Below, in pieces: positions 53,758 through 63,067 of a DNA stretch of 64,000 nucleotides (positions are counted from its first letter, which is position 1; every line of letters starts with the position of its first letter). The position numbers and the translations under genes were made by a program. Origin of the DNA: Paenibacillus ihbetae (GTDB lineage Bacteria > Bacillota > Bacilli > Paenibacillales > Paenibacillaceae); assembly GCF_002741055.1 (NCBI RefSeq), contig NZ_CP016809.1:1-64000 (forward strand), in the 5' to 3' direction. The notes under the pieces were generated by a model. That model saw only the letters and a list, made by a program, of their open reading frames with translations, made no database searches and was not told the origin of the DNA.

Positions 53758-54654
53758 TTAACCTTTGACGGAACCGATCATGACCCCCTTTACGAAATAC
53801 CGCTGCAGGAACGGATAGATGCACAGAATCGGGAATACCGTAATGACGAGAAGTGCCATCCGCAGCGATTCGGGCGTTGCTCCCGCTCCGCTTGCCATGC
53901 CCACCGTCTGCCCGCCTTGCTGAGATGCCCGCTGCATGGAGTTTGAGAGCGCCTCGGCTTCGGTCAGCATTTCCTGGAGCAGCGTCTGTACCGGAATCAG
54001 TTCTTTATTGGAGACATAGTAGGCCCCGGAGAACCAGTCGTTCCAATGAGCGACCCCGATAAAGAGCGAAATCGTAGCGAGCACAGGGCCGGACAGCGGC
54101 AGGATGATCCGCAGGAAGATCTGAAAATCCCCGTAACCGTCAATCTTCGCCGACTCCTCCAGCTCTTCCGGTATGCCTTGCAGAAACGTCCGGATAATGA
54201 CGATATGCATGAAGTTATACAGCATCGGCAGGACATACACCCAGAACGTATTGATTAGATGCAGCTTTTGCAATGTGATGAAGAACGGAATGAATCCCGC
54301 GCTGAAAATCGTCGGAAGAAAAATGTAAAACGTGAAGAATGACCGTCCCGGCAGCGTTTTTTTCGACAGCGCATACGCCATAAGCGTGCACAATACCACA
54401 TGCAAGAACGTGCCGATCAGCGTGCGCATAATGGTGATCCGGTACGCCTGCCAGATTCGGGCGTTGTCAAACACCTGGGCGTAATTCTCGAGCGTGAATT
54501 TGCGCGGCAGGAAATAAATCGAGCCCATCATCGAGTCTTTGCCGTCATTCAATGAATAAGCCAGAATGTAAATGAACGGATAAATCATGGCAAAGCCAAC
54601 CAGAGCCAGAACCGTGTAATTGAATATTGAGAAAAAAGACCACTTGCGTTTCAT
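53758..54654 (-). CDS. Carbohydrate ABC transporter permease, LplC-like (importer 2)
   Basis: A 298-aa six-helix permease with the EAA motif LEESAKIDGYGDFQIFLRII then LPLSGPVLATI. The start LVGFAMIYPFIYILAYSLND and the ending LCIYPFLQRYFVKGVMIGSV, then KG, are diagnostic of the LplC/YtcP group. AAGGAGG lies just before the ATG. 12 bases separate it from the LplB-like gene. Confidence 0.94.
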   Translation of the reverse strand: MKRKWSFFSIFNYTVLALVGFAMIYPFIYILAYSLNDGKDSMMGSIYFLPRKFTLENYAQVFDNARIWQAYRITIMRTLIGTFLHVVLCTLMAYALSKKTLPGRSFFTFYIFLPTIFSAGFIPFFITLQKLHLINTFWVYVLPMLYNFMHIVIIRTFLQGIPEELEESAKIDGYGDFQIFLRIILPLSGPVLATISLFIGVAHWNDWFSGAYYVSNKELIPVQTLLQEMLTEAEALSNSMQRASQQGGQTVGMASGAGATPESLRMALLVITVFPILCIYPFLQRYFVKGVMIGSVKG

Positions 54655-54666
54655 ATCGTCACCTCC

Positions 54667-55590
54667 TTAGAACAGAGATACATCGCTGACTTTTCGGGCA
54701 ATCCGGTTCACCGTCAGGATCAGGATCAGTCCGATAATGCTCTGGAACAAGCCGACGGCAGCGGCATAGCTGAGCCGTCCTTCCCGGATCCCGGAGTTGA
54801 TGGCATGTACATCCAGTACGCTGCCTATGCTCGCGGTTGCAGGGCCATTCAATAGAAGGAGCTGCTCGTATCCGGCGCTCATCAGGTTTCCGACCGCCAG
54901 GATAAACAGAATGATCGCGACGTTTCGGATCCCAGGCAAGGTAATATGCCACATTTGGCGAAAGCGTCCGGCACCGTCCATTTTTGCGGCTTCATACAGC
55001 TGCTGGTCGATGCCCGCAATCGCAGCCATGAAGATAATGGAATTCCAGCCGATGTTCTTCCAAATATCGGAGCCGACAATCATTTGATAGAACCATGTCG
55101 GGTTGTTCAGGAATTGGATCGGATCGGCACCCAGCATTGACACCACATCATTTACCGGTCCGCCGTATGGCGTTAAAAGACGCTGCATTAGAGTCACCAC
55201 GACGATCCATGATACAAAGTAAGGCAGGTACGATAAGGTCTGGATCGTCTTCTTGAACCTGATCTTCCGCACCTCATTAAGTAGAAGGGCCAGGATGATC
55301 GGCATCGGAAATCCGATGAGCAGCTTCATCAGGCTGATAATGACCGTATTGCGAATGATGTCGCCGGATTGATAATAATTAAAAAATTGCTCGAAATATT
55401 TGAATCCGGCCCAAGGGCTTCCGGTGAAGCCCCCGATAAAGGTGTAATCCCGGAAAGCCACTTGAATTCCGTACAGCGGGACATAGGAAAATAGAAAAAA
55501 CCAGATGATGCCCGGCAGCATAAACAAGTAAAACAGCTTGTGCTGCCATATGCGTTTCCCTAATCGGCTGTTTTCCAGTCGATTTTTCAT
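54667..55590 (-). CDS. ABC transporter permease, LplB-like (importer 2)
   Basis: A 307-aa six-helix permease. HKLFYLFMLPGIIWFFLFSY then VPLYGIQVAFRDYTFIGGFT at the N-terminus is typical of LplB. The EAA motif is LYEAAKMDGAGRFRQMWHIT then LPGIRNVAIIL. AAAGGAGGTG precedes the ATG. First gene of the importer 2 set. The 368-base gap upstream, which includes a low-complexity stretch, separates it from the alpha-mannosidase gene. Confidence 0.94.
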   Translation of the reverse strand: MKNRLENSRLGKRIWQHKLFYLFMLPGIIWFFLFSYVPLYGIQVAFRDYTFIGGFTGSPWAGFKYFEQFFNYYQSGDIIRNTVIISLMKLLIGFPMPIILALLLNEVRKIRFKKTIQTLSYLPYFVSWIVVVTLMQRLLTPYGGPVNDVVSMLGADPIQFLNNPTWFYQMIVGSDIWKNIGWNSIIFMAAIAGIDQQLYEAAKMDGAGRFRQMWHITLPGIRNVAIILFILAVGNLMSAGYEQLLLLNGPATASIGSVLDVHAINSGIREGRLSYAAAVGLFQSIIGLILILTVNRIARKVSDVSLF

Positions 55591-55628
55591 CTTGTATACA
55601 CCTCCTTTCCCGTCTTGGGCCCTTGAAG

Positions 55629-55661
55629 CCCCCAGCTCAGCGATGTGATCGGCTCCAGGGG
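55629..55661 (-). terminator. Possible hairpin in the leader of importer 2
   Basis: AGCCCC ... GGGGCT with an inner GAGC/GCTC-type pairing. No T-tract follows. It could be an attenuator or a processing site between the mannosidase and transporter genes; support is weak. Confidence 0.3.
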
Positions 55662-55679
55662 CTACAGAGGGGCATGTAA

Positions 55680-55935
55680 TTAATGGGTTTCATATGCTTC
55701 ATGGGCTTTATTCGGTACATACGATTCGTGCTTTATGGACGTTCACGCGTTTCATGCGATCCGTGCAATTCATACGATCCGTGCAATTCAGCTTTTCTTA
55801 AAAACCATGCTTCATGCGCTTGCATGCTTTCATGCCATAAGTGCTGCATTTCATGCTCTTTTAGGCTTCATGCATTTCATGCTCTTTAAGTGCTTCATGT
55901 GTGCTTCATGCGCTGCCAGGAATCATGGATGTCAT
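55680..55935. repeat. Low-complexity TTCATGC-rich array
   Basis: Many imperfect copies of TTCATG(C/G) and CTTCATGCG occur across about 250 bases. They include an exact local duplication, GATCCGTGCAATTCA (about 55759 and 55776). All three forward frames give Cys/His/Phe-rich nonsense. It fills the gap between the alpha-mannosidase stop and the LplB start. Confidence 0.65.
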
Positions 55936-55958
55936 AAGGCTGCTCGGGAATCTTGGCG

Positions 55959-58900
55959 TCATGATGCCTTTTCTGCCTTTAGTCGGAGCGTAATGATCTC
56001 GAACGGCGCTAAGGTAAGAGGAATTTGTCCGCCGTTCTCCAAATCCAGCCGGGCGAGCCTGCGTTCCAGCAGATCGGCTGTCCAAGCCTCCGCAGCCGCA
56101 AACCCGAGATGCAGCCTCGTCTGGATGCCGGAGCCTGAGATTTCGAAGAGGCGGACGATGATATCGTCCCCGTCCTCGGCTTTCTTGACGGACTCCACCA
56201 TCACATGCGGGTGGCTCACTCTCAGGAACGATGTTGTATCCCTCAGCCCATAGGACGCAGCCTGCGGATCGGGGGAAGCTTCCACGATATGGAGCGGGAT
56301 GTTCAGCTCATACCCTCTTTTGTACACCTCGGCCTGAACATGGTTGCCCAGATGCGGATACAACGAATAGGTGAACCGATGCTCGGCCAGGTCCGCATCC
56401 GGATCGGGATAGGAGCTGCTGCGCAGCAGATTCAGATCCAGCACATTCCCGTTGGCCCGGTGGCCGTACTTGCAGTCGTTCAGCAATGCAACGCCGTAAG
56501 CCGGCTCAGACATATCGATCCACTGGTGCGCGCAGATCTCGTCTTTGGCGAAGTCCCACATCGTATTGCGATGGGTGGGACGGCTGATGCTGCCGAATTG
56601 GATATCACACGTGACATGCTCCGATCTCACGTTCACCGGGAAGGAAGTCCGCAGCATTTTCCCCCGCTCCCTCCAATCGACAATTGTTTCAAAATCAATC
56701 CGGCGGCTCCCTTCCTCCAGCTTAACGGTCTGCGTCAGCTCGGATTCGCCGAAACGATAGCGAAAGATCCATCCGGTTATCGGCCCGTTGTCATAAGCCT
56801 GCACATCCTTTAGCGATATCGGCTGTCCGGCAGTAGCGGCATAATCATGGCGGAAATCCCAGGCGTCGCCTTCATCTTCATACACTTGCAGCCGATTGCC
56901 GGCCTTCCCCGGGGGGATAACCTCGCGCCCCGCCTCTTTATCCATAACCGAACGGATGGTGCCGTCCGGGAGAAACGTGACGATCAGCTTATCGTTCTCC
57001 AGCGTTCGTTCATCGGCGGATGTCCGGACGGCTTCTTCATATCCGGCCGCGAATTGCATAGCGGCAGCGCGGGAGTCCCCAGGGCTCGCCTCTGCCTTTT
57101 CGCCAGCATCAGGCTGAATTGTGACGGTAGTATAGCCCATGGCCGGAACCTGTACCTTTTGCCAATGTCCATGGATCTCGACCCATTGTTCCCGCTTCCA
57201 TGGGAGTGAATTAAAGACAACAGCCCGGCATGCTTCACCTCTTGCGGCGATCCGATCGGCCAGCCCGGCATACGCTTCCCGGATCATGGCTTCCGTCTGC
57301 CTGAGCAGCACCTCATACCGCTGCAGAGACTCATCATATACGCGCTTGATGGATGAGCCGGGGAGGATGTCATGGAACTGGTACAGGAGCACTTCCTTCC
57401 AGATCGCCTCCAGCGTTTCAGCAGGGTACGCCTTGCCCGTCTCGGTGCATGCAAGAACCGAAGCGAATTCCAGCTCCCGCAGCGCCTTTTCCATCTTCCG
57501 GTTATACCGCTTGCTGCGCGCCTGGCTCGTTAACGTCCCTTGATGCTTCTCCAGATACAGCTCCCCCCGCCAAGTCTGAAGCCTTCCTCTCTCTTCATGC
57601 AGCCGTTCGAAGAATCGCCAGGAAGGCTCCTGAATGACCGGTGAAAGGCCCAGCAGATTCTTCTCCCGATCCAGCCGTTCGAGATGCTCTTCTCCCGGAC
57701 CGCCCCCGCCGTCGCCAATGCCGAACAGCATCAGGGCATGGCCGGATACGTTCTTGTCGAGATATTCCCGTTCTATCTTGGCGATGGACCGGGGAGCGGC
57801 CGGGCTATTGTACGTATCCTCCGGCGGCATATGCATCAACACCCTCGATCCGTCGATGCCCTCCCATAAGAAGGAATGGTGCGGATGGCGGTTATATTCG
57901 CTCCAGGACAGCTTCTGGGTCATCATGTACTCGACGCCGGCTTTGCGAAGCAGCTGCGGCAGGCTTGCTGTATAACCGAACACATCAGGCATCCACAGCG
58001 ATTTCATCTCCAGCCCGAATTCCTGCATAAAATATCGTTTGCCGTACAGAAGCTGCCGAACGAGCGATTCGCCTCCCGGCACATTGGTGTCGGATTCGAC
58101 CCACATGGCTCCTTGTGGCTCCCATCGGCCTTCGCTGACTTTCAACTTAATCTGTTCGTACAGCTTCGGATAATGCTGCTTCATCCATTCGTACAGCTGC
58201 GGCTGGCTGGCGCCGAACACGTAATCGGGATACCGCTCAAGCATGCGGAGCGCCGTGGAGAAGGTTCTGGCTCCCTTGCGGATCGTTTCACGGATCGGCC
58301 ACAGCCAAGCCAGGTCGATATGCGCATGCCCGACGGCGCTGATCGTCAGCACCGAATCCCCCCCGCGCAGCATCAGCTGTTCTTCGAGAAGACGACGCGC
58401 ATGCTGAATGCGCTCCGGCGTCATCAAGGAAAGCTGCAATGATGCATCATACAGCGCTTGGAGAATCCGTTCCCTGCGTGCGCTGCCGCTCGGTAGATGC
58501 TCCGCGGTTTCCAGCAGCACTTCGGTGTCGTAATACAAGCTCCGTACCTCTTCATGGCAGATGGCAAGGAGCGCTTCCTTGACCGTACCGCCCCGATATT
58601 TTCCGAACAGGTCGTTATTGCCGGCATCGGCCCACACTTCGATCTGATCGCCTTGAACGAACGTCTCTCCGAGTTCGACAACCCGTTTGCCCGGAAGGCC
58701 GAGCGTGAAATCAAATTCCGAGTTGACGGTGGTCAATCCTTGATAAGGCGATCCTTCCCGGTCTACCAGGCAGAGCTCCCCGTTTACGTCAATCAGAAGC
58801 ACGAGCTTCTCCTTCGCTTCGAATGTCCGGGACGGAATCCGGCCCGTAAATCGGAACCAGGCACAATCCCACAGCTCACCCCAACGTTCTCCGCGCGCCA

Positions 58901-59057
58901 GCTTCATCGGCCTCCCCGTCATTCGCTCCTCATAACGTACAGGCTCCGCTGTCGCCCAAGCTGTGATTTCCAATTCTGCAACCGGCTCATAGATAGCTTC
59001 CCGGAGCTTGTTTAGCACGTGCTTTAACCGCTCCAGCCTTATCGGTTCGTATGGCAT
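55959..59057 (-). CDS. Alpha-mannosidase, glycoside hydrolase family 38
   Basis: A 1032-aa cytosolic retaining zinc mannosidase at normal family length. The metal-binding HxD is in AVGHAHIDLAWLWPIRET (His246, Asp248), and the nucleophile Asp358 is in LWMPDVFGYTASLPQLLRKA. RWEPQGAMWVESDTNVPGGE and LMHMPPEDTYNS are also conserved. The C-terminal half is the usual beta-sandwich. The ATG at 59057 follows GAGAGGAGAAG. It lies 30 bases downstream of the unassigned TIM-barrel gene in the same operon and would trim alpha-mannose from the imported oligosaccharide. Confidence 0.95.
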   Translation of the reverse strand: MPYEPIRLERLKHVLNKLREAIYEPVAELEITAWATAEPVRYEERMTGRPMKLARGERWGELWDCAWFRFTGRIPSRTFEAKEKLVLLIDVNGELCLVDREGSPYQGLTTVNSEFDFTLGLPGKRVVELGETFVQGDQIEVWADAGNNDLFGKYRGGTVKEALLAICHEEVRSLYYDTEVLLETAEHLPSGSARRERILQALYDASLQLSLMTPERIQHARRLLEEQLMLRGGDSVLTISAVGHAHIDLAWLWPIRETIRKGARTFSTALRMLERYPDYVFGASQPQLYEWMKQHYPKLYEQIKLKVSEGRWEPQGAMWVESDTNVPGGESLVRQLLYGKRYFMQEFGLEMKSLWMPDVFGYTASLPQLLRKAGVEYMMTQKLSWSEYNRHPHHSFLWEGIDGSRVLMHMPPEDTYNSPAAPRSIAKIEREYLDKNVSGHALMLFGIGDGGGGPGEEHLERLDREKNLLGLSPVIQEPSWRFFERLHEERGRLQTWRGELYLEKHQGTLTSQARSKRYNRKMEKALRELEFASVLACTETGKAYPAETLEAIWKEVLLYQFHDILPGSSIKRVYDESLQRYEVLLRQTEAMIREAYAGLADRIAARGEACRAVVFNSLPWKREQWVEIHGHWQKVQVPAMGYTTVTIQPDAGEKAEASPGDSRAAAMQFAAGYEEAVRTSADERTLENDKLIVTFLPDGTIRSVMDKEAGREVIPPGKAGNRLQVYEDEGDAWDFRHDYAATAGQPISLKDVQAYDNGPITGWIFRYRFGESELTQTVKLEEGSRRIDFETIVDWRERGKMLRTSFPVNVRSEHVTCDIQFGSISRPTHRNTMWDFAKDEICAHQWIDMSEPAYGVALLNDCKYGHRANGNVLDLNLLRSSSYPDPDADLAEHRFTYSLYPHLGNHVQAEVYKRGYELNIPLHIVEASPDPQAASYGLRDTTSFLRVSHPHVMVESVKKAEDGDDIIVRLFEISGSGIQTRLHLGFAAAEAWTADLLERRLARLDLENGGQIPLTLAPFEIITLRLKAEKAS

Positions 59058-59087
59058 GCTCCCACTTCTCCTCTCTGATCTGCAGCG

Positions 59088-61310
59088 TCATTGGCTTGTG
59101 CCCTGCTCTTGCGCCTCCCAATTAACCTGAATCTCGGAGCGGTTTCCCTTGCCGTGCTCGTAACGCAGGAGCACGGTTCGCGTGGCCGAATCCCATTCCC
59201 AGGCAACGGAAGCCGTCCTGTCTTGCGTTGCAGACACTGGTTTGACCGGGCAGTATATTCTGGCGGTCGCCTTCAATTTGGCCGGCCCCCGAGCAATAAA
59301 GCGAAAACCGCTGGACATCCGGGTCAGATCTTCCACTCGGGAGGAAGCGGAGATGACAGCAACTCCGTCTTCGGACGGCCGTCCGGCTTCCACATCATAT
59401 AGCAGGGCTTGCTGACCCGGATTCAGGCGGACCTCTGTCAGAACGCCGAGCTGAGGATCGAATACGTCGACCACCGGCCCCCGGATCACGAGCGGATCAG
59501 AGCTGATGGATTCCTCCAGTACGGCAGCAACCCAGTAAGGGCCCCGTCTAATCTTGTAGTAATGTTTCGGCTTCCAATCGGATCCATCCCCCGATAGCAG
59601 CGTAATCGCCTTCTGGACGGACTGGCGAAGCATACCCGCACCGGTTTTACTCCGGGCTAGGCTGGAGGGGTTCTTCTGCAGCCACCCGAACACTCCTTTT
59701 CCCATCTGCCTGATGTCTTCACCCGACTCCAATTGCCCTGAATCAACCAGTCCCAGCTGTTCAAACAGATGTTCACGTGGAGAACCGTAGGTGCGCCCAT
59801 AATCACCACCATCATTCCACCAATGCCAGATGCGGTGATATGGATCGGAATCGTCCCCAACATAGATCAGAGCCCCTCCTTCCTGAACCCACTGGGCGAT
59901 TGCATGGTGGATATCCGGATATTCCGGTTTCATGAATTCGTAGCTCAGCACTAGCACCCGATATGGCGCCAAATACTCCGGATATCGCCTTACGTTGTCC
60001 AGCTGTACCGGCCGAACCGGTATACCATGCTTCAGCAGCGGGAGCGCGAGGCCGTAGAAGGGGGAAAAATCGAGCAGCTCGGTATCCCCTTCCTGCTGAA
60101 AGCCATCGGGATCCGTACCGTCATATTTTCCGGCATCCGGTGCCCCTTCCTCCGGTCTCATACGCTGGAACATCGCTGAATCCGCAATCAGAACGCCGAC
60201 TTGAAGCGGCTCTCCCTCGGTCTCATTCACCTCGTGCGCCATATTTCCAAGCGTGTGCATGACATTGAGAAGTGTGGTCGCGTACGTCGGCGGGATCGAT
60301 TCTTTGCCGGACCCGTCTTCGGCGGGATAGATCCCTTTAAAGATTCTCCGCGGCCACGGAGCAACCTCATAATGAGAAATGCCGGGATGCAGCAGCGAGG
60401 CGGTTACAGTCTTCAAATAGTTCTGTTTATAATCCGCCCAAGTATGGTTCGGGTTATCTTCGATCGGATCGTGCAGGAACCACATTCTTCGGTCCGTTCC
60501 CCTTACGAGCTCCTGCATCATGCCATACTCCAGGTAAGCGGTTTCAAACGTACGTTCCTTTCGCACCCCTTCATACACGTTCGGCGTTCGGGAAGTTCCG
60601 GTCCAGATTTGAGCGATATAACCATCAACGGCCGGGAGCTCGATTAACCGAGATTGCGGACTGACGATCCGCCACTGCGTGTAGTTGATCAGGCTGTGCG
60701 TCGGAACATAGAAGCGAAGCACGCGGCCATATCGCTTCAATGCGTATTCCTTCATCTCGCCGCATAATCGGTCCAGCATCCGCGTATATAAGAATGCTTT
60801 CAATTTGGAGGCCCGGAATTGCGCATCGGCGGAAGTATGCGGCGGGATCCACGGCTCCTTGTAATACAGCTGCCACTCCCGCTTAAATGCCTCCGAGTAC
60901 CCCCCATTCACCCAAAATTCCGGCTCCTCTAGATGAATCGCCTCCACACCGGCGTCCACGGCGATACGGATACGCTCCGCAAGATACCGGCCAAAAGATA
61001 TGGTCGGCACCATATAAGGAATAACGGGCTTCGTCCCGTGGAGGATCATCTTTCCGCTGCGATCCGTCTGGGCTTCATCCCAATGAGGTTCGCCGTCCAC
61101 CTCGCCGTCCAGATATCTGTTGTAATCCCCCCAAGCCACTCCTGTCATCAGGTGTACGATATAACCCTGCTCTTTCCACTGCCTGATTCGCTCCGGCATC
61201 GTATCGTCAATACCGTATACCATGACAAAGTCCGTCTGCAGATCATAATCGGGATGATACGGCGCTGATTCTTGAAATCCGGTACGTTCTTGCGATCGGT
61301 CTCTCTGCAC
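59088..61310 (-). CDS. Unassigned glycoside-hydrolase-like TIM-barrel protein
   Basis: A 740-aa protein I cannot place in a named family. Residues about 25-370 look like a (beta/alpha)8 barrel: VYGIDDTMPERIRQWKEQGY, VEAIHLEEPEFWVNGGYSEA with two Glu in a strand-end position typical of clan GH-A acid/base sites, and YVPTHSLINYTQWRIVSPQS. A Rossmann-like GATase domain follows (VLVLSYEFMKPEYPDIHHAI, GGALIYVGDDSDPYHRIWHW), as in GH42, and then a beta-rich end. No signal peptide. The start is uncertain: AGGAGG at 61320-61325 lies 9 bases before GTG 61310 and only 3 before ATG 61316. First gene of the enzyme operon, so it probably acts on the same glycan. Confidence 0.7.
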   Translation of the reverse strand: MQRDRSQERTGFQESAPYHPDYDLQTDFVMVYGIDDTMPERIRQWKEQGYIVHLMTGVAWGDYNRYLDGEVDGEPHWDEAQTDRSGKMILHGTKPVIPYMVPTISFGRYLAERIRIAVDAGVEAIHLEEPEFWVNGGYSEAFKREWQLYYKEPWIPPHTSADAQFRASKLKAFLYTRMLDRLCGEMKEYALKRYGRVLRFYVPTHSLINYTQWRIVSPQSRLIELPAVDGYIAQIWTGTSRTPNVYEGVRKERTFETAYLEYGMMQELVRGTDRRMWFLHDPIEDNPNHTWADYKQNYLKTVTASLLHPGISHYEVAPWPRRIFKGIYPAEDGSGKESIPPTYATTLLNVMHTLGNMAHEVNETEGEPLQVGVLIADSAMFQRMRPEEGAPDAGKYDGTDPDGFQQEGDTELLDFSPFYGLALPLLKHGIPVRPVQLDNVRRYPEYLAPYRVLVLSYEFMKPEYPDIHHAIAQWVQEGGALIYVGDDSDPYHRIWHWWNDGGDYGRTYGSPREHLFEQLGLVDSGQLESGEDIRQMGKGVFGWLQKNPSSLARSKTGAGMLRQSVQKAITLLSGDGSDWKPKHYYKIRRGPYWVAAVLEESISSDPLVIRGPVVDVFDPQLGVLTEVRLNPGQQALLYDVEAGRPSEDGVAVISASSRVEDLTRMSSGFRFIARGPAKLKATARIYCPVKPVSATQDRTASVAWEWDSATRTVLLRYEHGKGNRSEIQVNWEAQEQGTSQ

Positions 61311-61390
61311 GAGCATTTCCCTCCTCGCCATTCTAATAGTCCGCTTATCGTCTTAGATCAAAACTTCGTTTACATCTTTTTCTAGAATAT

Positions 61391-61411
61391 AATATATAAT
61401 ATAAATATATT
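61391..61411. promoter_or_regulatory. AT-rich inverted repeat upstream of the enzyme operon
   Basis: AATATAT (61391-61397) and ATATATT (61405-61411) flank AATATAA. The 13-mer AATATATAATATA here is repeated exactly at 62789-62801 before the regulator gene. Candidate operator of the GntR-LacI regulator; AT-richness makes chance matches possible. Confidence 0.45.
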
Positions 61412-61542
61412 CAATATGTTTTTGTTGAATAATCTTTCATGTTCTCAAAGTCAACGGCTATATTCTGTCGGTTCAAGGTCTATTCAATTAGTCTTCATGC
61501 CTTATCTGGTTTACGCAGAACATGTCGCCGCAAGAAAACGAA

Positions 61543-61575
61543 AAAAATGCCTCCCCCCCTTATATTGGGAGAAGG
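61543..61575 (-). terminator. Terminator of the regulator gene
   Basis: Read on the minus strand: GCCTTCTCCC, loop AATATAA, GGGGGGGAGGC, then ATTTTTTTCG. It ends the regulator transcript before the enzyme operon. Confidence 0.75.
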
Positions 61576-61602
61576 CTTTCTTTCTATCCGGGCTGCGTTC
61601 GG

Positions 61603-62751
61603 CTACGTACGCGGAACAGGGCCCGAGGTTTGCCGGACGACAAGCTCGGGCTCGATGAGCATTTTGCTGTAGTGCTTTACTTCTTCGCGGTTGCGGACCA
61701 CATCGAGCAGTTTCATAGCCGCCCGATAGCCCATATCCCGCTCGAACTGTTTCACATGCGTGAATATGCTGAACTCATCCACGATGGACGTGGGATCGTC
61801 AAAGCTTACGATCGATACATCCTCAGGCACCCGAAGGCCTGCCTGCCGGGCCATCTGGTAAATTTGCACACCCAGTCTTCCGTTCAGCGAAATATACGCG
61901 GTAACCATCCGGTTCCGGATATACCGGTAAAGCGGGTGGGCCTCGGCGTCTTTCAGCACGCTGAGCGGCTTGAAATCAGTGATCATATGCGCCGGATTAA
62001 TCAGCGCGCCCTTGTTCTTCAAAGCATCGATATACCCTTCTATGCGCTCCTGGACTGTAACCGTTTGAAGCGGCGAATCCGAGCAGATCGCGATATCGCG
62101 ATGACCGAGCTCCCATAAATGCTCCACGGCAAGCTGTGTTCCCTTCCGGCCATCCGCGGCGATATAGTGGGTTTCCACCCCTGGCAGGTACCGGTCGATC
62201 AGAACGAACGGGAAACCCGCCAGCTTCATCCCAAGGATTTCCTCGTTGTAATTTTCCTCATCGATCGGGAAAATCAGCAGCCCCTCGGCCCCGAGCGACT
62301 TCAGCTCTTTGATCGCTTCCTGTTCTTTGTCCAGCTTGCCGTGGGTCAATATGATCATGCTGCGGTATCCTTCATTCATCAATGCGCGCTCGATCCCTTC
62401 GACGAGCCGAATCGCAAAATAATCATGGATGCTGGGCATAATGACGCCGATTAAGCCCGCAGCCTCCGAAATCCCGTTTAACCTCGCCGCCGGTTCCCCG
62501 GCAGACGGCGCGAGGACCGCATCTGCTTCCTTGGCTACAAAGCTTCCCTTGCCCGGTACCCTTGAGATAATCTTCTCGTTTGCTAAGCCGGTCAAAGCAT
62601 TGGCTACCGTAATTTTGCTGACCCGAAACTGATCCATCAGCTCCTTCTCGGTCGGAATGCGGTCTCCGGGCTTCATATTTTCGGTTGCGATGACCTGTTT
62701 AATGTAATCCTGGATTTGCTGGTATAGCGGAATACGATCGTTTACACTCAT
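61603..62751 (-). CDS. GntR-type HTH with LacI-type sugar-binding domain (AraR-like regulator)
   Basis: A 382-aa hybrid repressor. The N-terminal GntR winged helix is IPLYQQIQDYIKQVIATENM then PTEKELMDQFRVSKITVANA (about 5-75). The rest is a periplasmic-binding-protein-like effector domain as in LacI: LIGVIMPSIHDYFAIRLVEG, FPFVLIDRYLPGVETHYIAA, LGHRDIAICSDS and VSIVSFDDPTSIVDEFSIFT. This domain order is that of AraR. I use the ATG at 62751 (MSVNDRIPLY); a GTG at 62760 is possible. It is encoded upstream of the enzyme operon and is divergent from the GxGYxYP gene, so it probably represses both. Confidence 0.92.
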   Translation of the reverse strand: MSVNDRIPLYQQIQDYIKQVIATENMKPGDRIPTEKELMDQFRVSKITVANALTGLANEKIISRVPGKGSFVAKEADAVLAPSAGEPAARLNGISEAAGLIGVIMPSIHDYFAIRLVEGIERALMNEGYRSMIILTHGKLDKEQEAIKELKSLGAEGLLIFPIDEENYNEEILGMKLAGFPFVLIDRYLPGVETHYIAADGRKGTQLAVEHLWELGHRDIAICSDSPLQTVTVQERIEGYIDALKNKGALINPAHMITDFKPLSVLKDAEAHPLYRYIRNRMVTAYISLNGRLGVQIYQMARQAGLRVPEDVSIVSFDDPTSIVDEFSIFTHVKQFERDMGYRAAMKLLDVVRNREEVKHYSKMLIEPELVVRQTSGPVPRT

Positions 62752-62788
62752 TCTAATCACATCACCAATTCATTCATGATATTTGTAA

Positions 62789-62802
62789 TATATAATATAT
62801 CC
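62789..62802. promoter_or_regulatory. AT-rich candidate operator upstream of the regulator gene
   Basis: AATATATAATATAT shares an exact 13-mer with 61391-61403. It lies 38 bases upstream of the regulator start, consistent with autoregulation. Confidence 0.4.
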
Positions 62803-62939
62803 TTACACAACCATGCGCAATAAACAAGCGTTTGTCGAGCGCCCCATCCTTATCGCAGCCATAATAATCACCGAATTCAGTGGCTAATCCGCAAGAATTT
62901 CAGGAAGTTTTGTCGAACCTCTTGTAAAAATATTGTTGT

Positions 62940-62954
62940 ATATATTAAATATAT
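62940..62954. promoter_or_regulatory. AT-rich perfect palindrome upstream of the GxGYxYP gene
   Basis: ATATATT-A-AATATAT, preceded by TTGT and followed by GTTG. It lies about 115 bases before the secreted-protein start and has the same AATATAT half-site as 61391. Confidence 0.45.
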
Positions 62955-63067
62955 GTTGGGTGGTGATGTGTCAAAATACATGGAGAGCTAATGGCAAAGG
63001 AGGGATATGATGACGATCCGACACACGCACTCTGATCCCCAAAAATGAATGACAAGGAGTGAAACCT

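Noticed and set aside
55680..55935. CRISPR-like array
   Set aside because: Repeats are short, irregular and without unique spacers of constant length; no cas genes are present.
55683..56253. Cys/His-rich plus-strand open frames
   Set aside because: They are translations of the TTCATGC low-complexity array and of the antisense strand of the mannosidase gene.
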